From NCBI RefSeq assembly GCF_001427635.1, contig NZ_LMHA01000002.1, forward strand, positions 496,001-560,000: DNA of 64,000 nt, in the 5' to 3' direction. This document shows positions 1 to 7,332 of the stretch, piece by piece. The notes beneath the pieces were generated by a model. The model had not been told where the DNA came from. It was given only the letters and a program-made list of their open reading frames with translations, and made no database searches. Made by a program: the position numbers and the translations under genes. The stretch's first letter is position 1. Each line of letters opens with the position of its first letter. Source of the stretch: Pseudoxanthomonas sp. Root65. GTDB lineage: Bacteria; Pseudomonadota; Gammaproteobacteria; Xanthomonadales; Xanthomonadaceae.

Positions 1-1
1 G

Positions 2-211
2 GTGCGCGCGCAGGGGCGGCTCGGGCGCAGCCTGGGTTGTCCGGCGGTCGGCACTGCCGTGGCCAAGCCGCTGATCGACAGCATCCGCGGCGGCTCGTTC
101 CTGTTCGCCTACTACCCCGATCCCGCCTGGCTGAAGCACTCGCGCCTGCTGGGCGCCGACTGCGGGAGCGGTGTCGCCGCCCACGCCGCATCGCCTACGC
201 CGGGCGGATGA
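2..211 (+). CDS. murein L,D-transpeptidase catalytic-domain family protein, C-terminal fragment
   Basis: The last roughly 65 codons of a gene that begins before the window. The reading frame is open from the left edge and stops at 209-211. The peptide has the end of a YkuD_2-type catalytic domain: a Gly-Arg-Ser-Leu-Gly-Cys-Pro-Ala-Val segment (the SxGCP active-site signature with the nucleophilic Cys), then a run with YYPDPAWLKHS typical of the family's C-terminus. Members are exported proteins that act on peptidoglycan. The start, signal peptide and upstream half cannot be seen, so the call rests on this tail only. Confidence 0.65.
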   Translation: MRAQGRLGRSLGCPAVGTAVAKPLIDSIRGGSFLFAYYPDPAWLKHSRLLGADCGSGVAAHAASPTPGG

Positions 212-217
212 CGGCGG

Positions 218-1078
218 TCAGAGCTTGAGCGGAATTTTCAGGTAGCGTCGCCCGTTGTCCTCCGGCGCCGGCAGATGGCCGGCGCGGATGTTGACCTGCA
301 GTGACGGCAGCAGCAGCGTCGGTGCCGGCAGCGTCGCATCGCGCGCTTCGCGCATGGCGACGAAGCTGTCTTCGTCCACGCCGCCACCGATGTGCACATT
401 GCCGGCCTTTTCGTCGGCCACCGTGGTTTGCCATGCGTAGTGGTCGCGCCCCGGCGCCTTGTAGTCGTGGCAGAGGTACAGCGTGGTCTGTGGCGGCAGC
501 GCCAGCAGTTTCTGGATCGAGCGGTACAGCGTGCGCGCATCGCCGCCGGGGAAGTCCGCGCGCGCGGTGCCGTAGTCGGGCATGAACAGCGTGTCGCCGA
601 CGAACACCGCATCGCCGATGCGATAGGACACGCAGGCCGGCGTGTGGCCGGGGGTGTGGATCACCTCGACCTGCAACTCACCGAGCGGGAACGTCTCGCC
701 ATCGCGGAACAGGCGGTCGAACTCGCGGCCGTCGCCACTGACATCATCCAGCCCGAACACCGGCGCGAACGTGCGCTGCACCTCGATGATGTGTTCGCCG
801 ATGCCGACCGGTGCGCCGGTCTTCTCCTTCAGGTACGGCGCCGCGCTGAGATGGTCGGCGTGCGCGTGCGTTTCCAGGATCCAGTGCGCCGTCAGGTCGT
901 GGTCGGCGATGAAGCCGAGCACGGTATCCGCCGCGCGATGCGAGGCGCGGCCGGAGCGATGGTCGTAATCCAGCACCGGATCGATGATCGCGGCGTGGCG
1001 CGTGGCCGGGTCCCACACCACGTAGGTGATGGTGTGGGTCGCCTCGTCGAACCAGGCATGCAGGGCAGGGGTGGCCAT
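218..1078 (-). CDS. MBL-fold persulfide dioxygenase-like hydrolase (ETHE1/Blh type)
   Basis: 286-residue metallo-beta-lactamase-fold protein. Metal ligands are visible: HAHADH at residues 71-76, His145 in HTPGHT, Asp162 and His204 in CHDYK. The spacing is that of ETHE1/Blh persulfide dioxygenases, which oxidise glutathione persulfide to sulfite. I start at the ATG at 1078, which has GGAG five bases upstream, rather than an in-frame codon 12 residues earlier. It is divergent from an ArsR/BigR-type repressor and close to a rhodanese, the arrangement of bigR-blh loci that detoxify H2S in Xylella and Agrobacterium. Unlike some Blh proteins there is no N-terminal DUF442 domain. Regulation by the neighbouring repressor is inferred from the palindrome at 1104-1123. 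Confidence 0.85.
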   Translation of the reverse strand: MATPALHAWFDEATHTITYVVWDPATRHAAIIDPVLDYDHRSGRASHRAADTVLGFIADHDLTAHWILETHAHADHLSAAPYLKEKTGAPVGIGEHIIEVQRTFAPVFGLDDVSGDGREFDRLFRDGETFPLGELQVEVIHTPGHTPACVSYRIGDAVFVGDTLFMPDYGTARADFPGGDARTLYRSIQKLLALPPQTTLYLCHDYKAPGRDHYAWQTTVADEKAGNVHIGGGVDEDSFVAMREARDATLPAPTLLLPSLQVNIRAGHLPAPEDNGRRYLKIPLKL

Positions 1079-1103
1079 GGAAACTCCGGTGGGGTTGCCT
1101 TTA

Positions 1104-1123
1104 AATTTAGGCAATACTAAATT
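1104..1123. promoter_or_regulatory. candidate BigR-type operator in the divergent promoter
   Basis: A perfect 7+6+7 inverted repeat, AATTTAG-GCAATA-CTAAATT, inside an AT-rich island between the divergent hydrolase and ArsR-family genes. ArsR-family repressors such as BigR bind AT-rich palindromes over the -10 region of such intergenic spaces. The position and symmetry are direct observations; the binding protein is inferred. Confidence 0.6.
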
Positions 1124-1151
1124 AAGTTATATCTAAAGCAAGGGTGGTCCG

Positions 1152-1463
1152 ATGTCCTTGAAGCAACGCGAACTGGAACAGCTGCGCGCCAGCGCCGCAG
1201 ATGCCGCGGCGTTGATGCGGGCACTGGGTCATGACGGCCGGCTGCTGGTCCTGTGCACCCTGGTCGCGCAGGGCGAGTGTAGTGCCGGCGAACTGGCGCA
1301 GCAGGTCGGGCTGAGCCCGTCCGCGTTGTCGCAGCATCTGGCCAGGATGCGCGAGGACGGGCTGGTCGACAGTCGCCGCGAGGCCCAGAGCATTCATTAC
1401 CGCATCGTCGAGCCTCGCGTGGCGCGGGTCGTGGCGCTGTTGAAGGACCTGTATTGCCCATGA
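1152..1463 (+). CDS. bigR: ArsR-family transcriptional regulator, BigR/SqrR-like persulfide sensor
   Basis: 103-residue winged-helix repressor with a helix-turn-helix around residues 46-70 (ELAQQVGLSPSALSQHLARM). Cys35 in the LC-T-L segment and Cys102 two residues from the end are spaced like the two redox cysteines of BigR/SqrR, which form a tetrasulfide or disulfide link when persulfides accumulate and then leave DNA. There is no metal-binding ELCVCDL motif, arguing against an arsenic sensor. It starts at ATG 1152 with AAGGG upstream and is followed after 10 bases by the rhodanese gene, probably one transcript. The symbol is assigned by family resemblance. Confidence 0.8.
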   Translation: MSLKQRELEQLRASAADAAALMRALGHDGRLLVLCTLVAQGECSAGELAQQVGLSPSALSQHLARMREDGLVDSRREAQSIHYRIVEPRVARVVALLKDLYCP

Positions 1464-1473
1464 GGAGGCACCC

Positions 1474-1995
1474 ATGACGATTCCTTCGATTTCACCCGAA
1501 CAGGCCCGGGCGCTGTTGGCCGACGGCGCGGTGCTGGTGGACATCCGCAACCACGACGAACACGCGCGCGAACACATCCCGGGCGCCGTGCTGTGGCTGG
1601 TCTCGCAGCCGGCGGTGCCTTTGCCGAAGGGCGCGGCGAAGACGGTGGTCTTCCATTGCCGTTCCGGTGCACGCACGCAGGCGAACGCCGCCAGGCTGGC
1701 CGCTGCGGCGGGCTGCGACGCGTTCCTGCTGTCCGGCGGACTGGACGCCTGGAAGCGGGCCGGCCTGCCGGTAAAGCAGGACCGTCGCCAGCCGATCGAA
1801 CTGATGCGGCAGGTGCAGATCGCCGCCGGTTCGATGGTATTGACGGGCGTGGTGATCGCAGCCACGTTGTCGCCCTATGGCGTGCTGCTGTCCGGTTTCG
1901 TCGGCGCGGGGCTGGTGTTCGCCGGTGTCAGCGGCTTCTGCGGCATGGCGCGCCTGCTGGCGTGGATGCCCTGGAACCGCCGCACAGTGCCATGA
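1474..1995 (+). CDS. inner-membrane rhodanese with C-terminal DUF2892 helices (YgaP type)
   Basis: 173 residues. The N-terminal half is a rhodanese domain with the active-site loop HCRSGART and Cys62 as the sulfur-accepting residue. The C-terminal half has two hydrophobic helices (about residues 117-165) typical of DUF2892, ending in GFCGMARLLAWMPWN. This is the architecture of E. coli YgaP, a membrane-anchored sulfurtransferase with its catalytic domain in the cytoplasm. It follows the BigR-like repressor gene directly, so it probably moves or consumes sulfane sulfur in the same sulfide response. Confidence 0.85.
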   Translation: MTIPSISPEQARALLADGAVLVDIRNHDEHAREHIPGAVLWLVSQPAVPLPKGAAKTVVFHCRSGARTQANAARLAAAAGCDAFLLSGGLDAWKRAGLPVKQDRRQPIELMRQVQIAAGSMVLTGVVIAATLSPYGVLLSGFVGAGLVFAGVSGFCGMARLLAWMPWNRRTVP

Positions 1996-2031
1996 TCCCC
2001 TCCATCCCCTGTCCGCCGCCCGGAGCCGTCC

Positions 2032-2514
2032 ATGAGTGATTCCCAGCACATCCGCATCACCCTGGAGCAGGAAGAGGACTACAGCTTCCGCATCCGTTTC
2101 GACGACACCACCATCGCCGACCTGATGGCCGACGAACCCCCGCCGCTGGGCAAGGGCGAGGGCCCGAATCCGACGCGGCTGCTGGTATCGGCGGTGGCCA
2201 ACTGCCTGTCCGCCAGCCTGCTGTTCGCGCTACGCAAGTTCAAGAACACACCCGGCAAGCTGGTGACCCATGCCACGGCGGAACTGGTGCGCAACGAGCA
2301 GGGCAGGCTGCGGGTGGGCCACATCCATGCCGACATCCGGCTGGCCGAGGCCGGCACGGCGCATGCCTCGCTGGAGCGCATCCTGGCCCAGTTCGAGAAC
2401 TTCTGCGTGGTGACCGAGAGCGTCCGCCACGGCATCGAGGTGTCCGTCAGCATCACCGACGCCGATGGCGTCCAGCTGCACGGCACCGCACGTACGGCAC
2501 AGGGCGAGTCCTGA
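2032..2514 (+). CDS. OsmC family peroxidase-like protein
   Basis: 160-residue protein with the two conserved cysteines of the OsmC/Ohr fold: Cys58 in ANCLSASL and Cys125 in NFCVVTESV. OsmC proteins are dimeric thiol peroxidases that reduce organic hydroperoxides; some also react with hydropersulfides. It lies 36 bases after the rhodanese gene on the same strand. The context suggests a part in sulfane-sulfur or peroxide detoxification, but the substrate cannot be read from sequence. It starts at ATG 2032. Confidence 0.8.
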   Translation: MSDSQHIRITLEQEEDYSFRIRFDDTTIADLMADEPPPLGKGEGPNPTRLLVSAVANCLSASLLFALRKFKNTPGKLVTHATAELVRNEQGRLRVGHIHADIRLAEAGTAHASLERILAQFENFCVVTESVRHGIEVSVSITDADGVQLHGTARTAQGES

Positions 2515-2536
2515 GCTGTGGGTGGGGGCGGGCTGC

Positions 2537-2609
2537 TCCTGTGGGAGCGACGTAAGTCGCGATGAAGCTTTACCGATGGCCCTTCGCGACTTACGTCGCT
2601 CCCACAGGA
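2537..2609. repeat. REP-like inverted pair, family A, copy 1
   Basis: Two exact inverted copies of a 23-bp unit (TGTGGGAGCGACGTAAGTCG plus CGA) at 2540-2562 and 2584-2606, extended by TCC/GGA to give the full span. The same unit recurs at about 3.8, 30.8 and 59.3 kb, always as an inverted pair between genes. Such pairs resemble REP/BIME elements mobilised by RAYT transposases; no RAYT gene is in this window. Confidence 0.9.
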
Positions 2610-2706
2610 CAAGGGAGGAGACCGGCAAGCCTAGCTCCCCCGGATCGCCGCCGGCGGTCGGCCATGGCATGATCCTGTCCTCCGCCGTCCGTAGCCGAAG
2701 CCGTCC

Positions 2707-3744
2707 GTGATCGCGCCCATTAAGGGGAAGGCCACCTCGCTGGACATCGCCCACCTGGCGGGCGTGTCGCAGCCCACCGTGTCGCGCGCACTGCGCGGAA
2801 GCCCGATGGTCAACGAGGAGACGCGCAAGCGCATCCTCGCCATCGCCGAACAGCTCAACTACAAGGTCGACAAGAACGCGTCCAACCTGCGCCGCCAGCA
2901 TTCCGGCACGCTGGCGCTGCTGTTCTTCGAGGATCCGACGCCGGACGAATCGGCGATCAATCCCTTCTTCCTGTCGATGCTGGGCAGCATCACCCGCGCC
3001 TGCGCGCTGCGCGGTTACGACCTGCTGATCTCCTTCCAGCAGCTGTCCAACGACTGGCAGGCCGACTACGAAGACAGCAAGAAGGCCGACGGCATCATCC
3101 TGCTCGGCTACGGCGATTACCTGGAATCGCGCAGCCGGCTGGAGCGCCTGGTCGAGCAGGGCACGCATTTCGTCCGCTGGGGCGCGGTGCAGCCGGACAC
3201 GCCGGGCGTGTCGATCGGCTGCGACAACACCCAGGGCGGGCACGACATCACCGCGCACCTGCTCGCGCAGGGGCGTCGTCGTGTCGCCTTCCTCGGCCAC
3301 GCCTCCAACCACTATCCGGAATTCTTCGAGCGCTACCTCGGCCACCGGCAGGCGCTGGAAGCCGCCGGCCTGATGGCCGATCCGGCGCTGCAGGTCGATG
3401 CGATCACCACCGAACAGTCAGGCCACGAGGCGGCCAGCGTGTTGCTGGCGCGGGGCGCGGTGTTCGATGCGGTGTTCGCCGCCAGCGACCTGATCGCGGT
3501 CGGCGCGATGAAGGCGTTGATGGAGCATGGCAAGCGTGTTCCGGAGGACGTCGCGGTGGCGGGCTTCGACGATATCCCGCTGGCCAGTTCGATGAACCCC
3601 GGACTGTCCACCGTGCAGCAGGACACCAAGCGCGCGGGCACCTTGCTGGTGGAAACCCTGCTGGCGCTGATCAATGGCGAACCGGCGGAGAGCCAGGCCA
3701 TTCCGGTGAAGCTGGCGTTGCGGGGGTCTACGGCAGCGAAGTGA
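2707..3744 (+). CDS. LacI-family regulator of the maltose/maltodextrin locus
   Basis: 345 residues. The N-terminal DNA-binding domain (about 10-60) carries the LacI helix-turn-helix (DIAHLAGVSQPTVSRALRG) and a hinge helix; the rest is a periplasmic-binding-protein-like sugar domain. It starts at GTG 2707, with no better ATG before the helix-turn-helix. It is upstream of, and opposite to, an alpha-amylase gene and belongs to a cluster with an MFS sugar transporter, alpha-glucosidase and TonB receptor. It is therefore probably the local repressor responding to maltose or maltodextrin. A 19-bp sequence found twice in the cluster with a central CG, as in LacI operators, is its likely target. Confidence 0.85.
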   Translation: MIAPIKGKATSLDIAHLAGVSQPTVSRALRGSPMVNEETRKRILAIAEQLNYKVDKNASNLRRQHSGTLALLFFEDPTPDESAINPFFLSMLGSITRACALRGYDLLISFQQLSNDWQADYEDSKKADGIILLGYGDYLESRSRLERLVEQGTHFVRWGAVQPDTPGVSIGCDNTQGGHDITAHLLAQGRRRVAFLGHASNHYPEFFERYLGHRQALEAAGLMADPALQVDAITTEQSGHEAASVLLARGAVFDAVFAASDLIAVGAMKALMEHGKRVPEDVAVAGFDDIPLASSMNPGLSTVQQDTKRAGTLLVETLLALINGEPAESQAIPVKLALRGSTAAK

Positions 3745-3753
3745 CCGGGCTTT

Positions 3754-3869
3754 TGTGGGAGCGACCTAAGTCGCGAAGGTATGCGCTCAGCCGACCATGA
3801 TGTCGGAGGGCAGCTCCCAAGCTTTCCCGGCAGGCATGGTCTGCGATCGCGACTTACGTCGCTCCCACA
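3754..3869. repeat. REP-like inverted pair, family A, copy 2
   Basis: Unit at 3754-3776 (one base changed, ACCTAAG) and its inverted partner at 3847-3869. It fills most of the space between the convergent LacI-family and alpha-amylase genes, where it could act as a bidirectional terminator or RNA stabiliser. Confidence 0.85.
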
Positions 3870-3885
3870 ACGGAAGGTGCGCTGC

Positions 3886-5574
3886 TCAATCCGCCTTCGG
3901 TGACTTGCGCGCCATCAGCTCGGCGAGGCGCGCGCGGGTGTCGACGCGGGTGATCGGCGCGTCCAGCAGGAACACGCGCACGCCGTGCGCCGGCACGTCC
4001 GCCTGCAGACGGTTGCGCACGCGCTGCGTCTTGCCGGTGAACGCATCGCGCCAGGTGCCGGCCTGCAGGTGATCGGACACCGACAACGTCGCCGGTGCGT
4101 CGGCCTTGTTCAGCAGCACCAGGGCGGTCTGGTTGATGCCGTCGTGCTGCAGCACGCGGTAGAACACCGCCTGGTCACCCTTCAGGCGCACGTTGAGTTG
4201 CAGGCCGCGCTGCAGGGCCGGGGTGTCGCGGCGCAGGTGGGCGATGCGCTTGAGCGGCGCGAAGATCGCACTCTCCGGCGCCGCGTCGATGCGTTCCTGG
4301 CCGAAGTAGTTGCGGTTGCCGGCGTGCTCGGCGTTGCCGCGCTCGAAGCCCACCTCCGAGCCGTAGTAGATCACCGGAATGCCGCGCGCCGTGAACAGCC
4401 AGTTGTGCGCATCGATGAAGCCGGTATCGGCGGCCTTCATGCGCGCCATGTCGTGGTTGTCGTAGAACGTCATCAGGTCGTACGGATTGGCGTACGGGCC
4501 GTCTTCCAGATACAGCGCCTTGCCGAGCTCCTCGTAGCTGACGCCGGGCTTCTCGAACACCTCCGTCAGCTTTCCCTTCAGCGGGAAGTCGAGCACGCTG
4601 TAGCCGCCGTTGCGGGTCCAGGTATGCCCGGCGATGCTGGCCGCGTCATAGTTGAAGTTCTCGCCGAACATGAAGAAGCCCGGCTTCTTCGCGCGGATGC
4701 GGTCGGCGAATTCCTTCCAGAACGCGTGCGGCATCCAGGCGATGGTGTCCACGCGGAACGCGGCAGCGCCCTGGTCGATCCACTGCTCGTACGCACCGAC
4801 CAGGTACTCCATCACGGCCGGATTGTCCTCGTTGAAGTCCGACAGCTGCGCCAGTCCGCCGCCGGTGTTGTAGAACGCGTGCATCGGCTTGCGGCGCGGG
4901 TCCAGCTTGTCGGGGTCCAGGTTCTGGTGATCGGCGATCAGTTTGCCGTCCTTGTCCCACACCTTGCCGTACTGCGGCTGCAGGGTCGGCATGGAGTAGG
5001 CGGGCGAGCCGTGGTTGCCGACGATGTCGAGCACCACGTCCAGCTGCTGCTCCTTCATCGCCGCAGTGAAGCCGGCGAAGTCCAGGCCCTCGCTGGGCAG
5101 GTGTTCGTCGAGCTTGTAGAAGTTGATGCCCCAGTAGCCGTGGTAGCCGGTCTTGCCGCGGTCGGTGAACATCCCCTCCCACTTCACTTCTTCGCCGCCG
5201 GTGAAGGCCTGGTCGGGGTTGTCGATGATCGGCGTGATCCACACCGAGGTGAAGCCGAGGCCGCGGATGTAGCCGGCGTTGTCCAGCACGCCCTTGAAGT
5301 CGCCCCCCAGGTAGCCGACGTTGTCGCTCTGGCCCGCGGGTGCGCCGGGCGTGGGGCGGTCGAACGTCGGATTCTTCCCCCCCTGGTCGCGGTGATCGTT
5401 CGACGGGTCGCCGTTGACGAAGCGATCGGTCAGCACGAAGTAGACGGCTTCCTTCGCGAAGGGTTCGGTGGTGCCGTAGAACGCATCGACGGGTGTGGCC
5501 GCCAGCGTGGTCGCGGGCGCACACAGCAGCGAGGCCAGCAGCAGGGCGAGCGGACGGGGTGTGGGAAGACGCAT
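3886..5574 (-). CDS. secreted GH13 alpha-amylase family glycoside hydrolase
   Basis: 562 residues with a signal peptide (about 1-26, Ala-Thr-Thr-Leu-Ala-Ala before the mature end), so it acts in the periplasm or outside. The four GH13 regions are present: DIVGNH (183-188), FRVDTIAW with nucleophile Asp276, FGENFN with acid/base Glu305, and YDNHD with Asp375. It would hydrolyse alpha-1,4-glucans to maltodextrins for the TonB receptor and MFS transporter encoded nearby. Its ATG at 5574 overlaps the TGA of the MFS gene, so the two are probably translationally coupled. Upstream in-frame codons lie inside the MFS gene and are rejected as starts. Confidence 0.9.
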   Translation of the reverse strand: MRLPTPRPLALLLASLLCAPATTLAATPVDAFYGTTEPFAKEAVYFVLTDRFVNGDPSNDHRDQGGKNPTFDRPTPGAPAGQSDNVGYLGGDFKGVLDNAGYIRGLGFTSVWITPIIDNPDQAFTGGEEVKWEGMFTDRGKTGYHGYWGINFYKLDEHLPSEGLDFAGFTAAMKEQQLDVVLDIVGNHGSPAYSMPTLQPQYGKVWDKDGKLIADHQNLDPDKLDPRRKPMHAFYNTGGGLAQLSDFNEDNPAVMEYLVGAYEQWIDQGAAAFRVDTIAWMPHAFWKEFADRIRAKKPGFFMFGENFNYDAASIAGHTWTRNGGYSVLDFPLKGKLTEVFEKPGVSYEELGKALYLEDGPYANPYDLMTFYDNHDMARMKAADTGFIDAHNWLFTARGIPVIYYGSEVGFERGNAEHAGNRNYFGQERIDAAPESAIFAPLKRIAHLRRDTPALQRGLQLNVRLKGDQAVFYRVLQHDGINQTALVLLNKADAPATLSVSDHLQAGTWRDAFTGKTQRVRNRLQADVPAHGVRVFLLDAPITRVDTRARLAELMARKSPKAD

Positions 5575-6959
5575 CAGTGCACCTGCGGCGGGAGGGAAGA
5601 CGGGGTATCGGTGGCTTCGTGCACGCCGGCGAGCGACACGGCCGCGATCAGCAGGCTGGCCCCGCTGATGACGAGGGCGAAGATCGCCTGGTTGTCGAAC
5701 AGGCCGCGCAATGCCGGGCCGAGCACGGTTGCCGCCACGATCTGCGGCACCACGATGAACATGTTGAAGATACCCATGTAGATGCCCATCTTCTCCGCCG
5801 GCACATGGCTGGAGAGCAGGGCGTAAGGCATCGACAGGATGCTGGCCCAGGCAACGCCGACCAGTGCGAACGAGCCGATCAACCACACGGGCTCGGGCAC
5901 GAACCACATCGACAGGAAACCGATGCCGCCCAGCACCAGCGAACCGGCATGCACGGCCTTGCGGTTCAAGGGCAGGCGCGCGGCATAGAAGCTCAGCAGC
6001 AGTGCGACCAGCATCGACGACAGGCCGTAGTAGCCCATGTACGAGCCCACCAGGTCCGCCGCGTCCTGGAACGCGGCGTTGGCCGACTGGAATGCGGCCG
6101 CCTGCGCCGGCAGCGCCATGTCGAACGCAGCGGGATCCGGCGCGGCCGCCTTGAACACGTGCTCGGTCAGCCCGGGCGTGGCCATGCTCCACATGGCGAA
6201 GAACGCCAGCCAGCTGAAGAACTGCACCACGCCCAGGCGACGCATCTGTGCGGGCATGTGGATCACGTGGTGGACGATCTCGCTGACGACATTGCCCTGC
6301 GCGCGCTTCTCCGCCTTGAAGCGCTCGAGATCCTCGGGCGGATACTCGCGCGTGGTGAGGATGGTCATCAGGATGCTAGCCATGAAGACGAATGCACCGA
6401 TGGCGAAAGCGATCTTCACCGACGGCGGCACCACCCCGGGGCCGGCCTCGTTGGAGACGCCGAGCTGGGCGATGAACCAAGGCAGATTGCTGGCCACCCA
6501 GGTGCCGATGCCGATGATCAGGGTCTGCAGCACGAAGCCATAGGAGCGCTGTTCTTCCGGCAGCTTGTCGGCAACCAGCGCGCGGAACGGTTCCATGCTG
6601 ATGTTGATGCTCGCGTCCAGCACCCACAGCAGGCCGGCGGCGATCCACAGCGTGGGCGAGTGGGGCATGAACACCAGTGCGATCGAACTGAGGATCGCAC
6701 CGGCAAGGAAGTAGGGACGACGACGGCCCAGCAACGGATGCCAGGTGCGGTCGCTGAAGTAGCCGATCACCGGTTGCACCAGCAGGCCCGTCAGCGGCGC
6801 GGCGATCCACAGCAGCGGCAGCGCTTCCTTCTCCGCGCCCAGCGTCTGGAAGATCCGCGACATGAAGCCGCCCTGCAGTGCGAAGCCGAACTGGATGCCG
6901 AGAAAGCCGAACGACATGTTCCATATCTGCCAGAAGGACAGGCGGGGCTTGGCGGTCAT
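5574..6959 (-). CDS. MFS sugar transporter (GPH/SLC45-like maltose or maltodextrin importer)
   Basis: 461-residue integral membrane protein with about 12 hydrophobic segments and the GRRRPYF loop seen in sucrose/maltose proton symporters. It would take up maltose or short maltodextrins across the inner membrane. It starts at ATG 6959 with AGGGA upstream and is the first gene of a two-gene operon with the alpha-amylase. It is divergent from the alpha-glucosidase. The intergenic region holds the candidate LacI operator at 7211-7229. Similar transporters sit in the maltose locus of Xanthomonas campestris. Confidence 0.85.
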   Translation of the reverse strand: MTAKPRLSFWQIWNMSFGFLGIQFGFALQGGFMSRIFQTLGAEKEALPLLWIAAPLTGLLVQPVIGYFSDRTWHPLLGRRRPYFLAGAILSSIALVFMPHSPTLWIAAGLLWVLDASINISMEPFRALVADKLPEEQRSYGFVLQTLIIGIGTWVASNLPWFIAQLGVSNEAGPGVVPPSVKIAFAIGAFVFMASILMTILTTREYPPEDLERFKAEKRAQGNVVSEIVHHVIHMPAQMRRLGVVQFFSWLAFFAMWSMATPGLTEHVFKAAAPDPAAFDMALPAQAAAFQSANAAFQDAADLVGSYMGYYGLSSMLVALLLSFYAARLPLNRKAVHAGSLVLGGIGFLSMWFVPEPVWLIGSFALVGVAWASILSMPYALLSSHVPAEKMGIYMGIFNMFIVVPQIVAATVLGPALRGLFDNQAIFALVISGASLLIAAVSLAGVHEATDTPSSLPPQVH

Positions 6960-7332
6960 TCGGGTTCCCTGGCAGCGTGGCGCGGTCGAAGTGCGTACTC
7001 GCCATGGCGAGCGTGGCGGCATCTTGCCGACATGCGCGACCGATTCCATGCTGCACCGCAAACAACACCGGCACGCGAGGCAGAGTGTGTCGAGGCGCAT
7101 GCTTCGACCATGCGTGTGGCCCAAACCCTTGGCCTGCCTGCATTTCGGCAGCGGTACGTGGCGATCGGCACGCCGTCGCGCATGGCGAATGCATTCCAAC
7201 GGCTGCATGAGCTGCATACGTATTCATGCCCGACCGCTCCGCGTCACACTCACGCGTGGCGACCGCTCGTGGAATAGTGGCGCCCGCCGAGCGCACCGGA
7301 GGGGTGCGCTACGCATTGCGACGGGTGCATCG
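6960..7332. promoter_or_regulatory. divergent promoter region of the maltose locus
   Basis: 373 bases without a gene between the MFS transporter (minus) and the alpha-glucosidase (plus). It contains the 19-bp candidate operator at 7211-7229. I see no confident -35/-10 pair and no other conserved element. Confidence 0.5.
7211..7229. promoter_or_regulatory. candidate LacI-family operator, copy 1
   Basis: GCTGCATACGTATTCATGC, with an 8-bp palindromic core ATACGTAT centred on CG. Its exact reverse complement occurs at 9117-9135 upstream of the TonB receptor. Identity stops at both ends of the 19 bp, as expected for a conserved binding site in otherwise unrelated promoters. Confidence 0.65.

Noticed and set aside
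1152..1463. Arsenic- or metal-sensing ArsR
   Set aside because: No ELCVCDL-type metal motif; cysteine positions and neighbours fit a persulfide sensor.
3985..5781. A 598-codon plus-strand frame opposite the alpha-amylase gene
   Set aside because: Low-complexity translation rich in His/Arg/Val; the minus strand has all four GH13 motifs.
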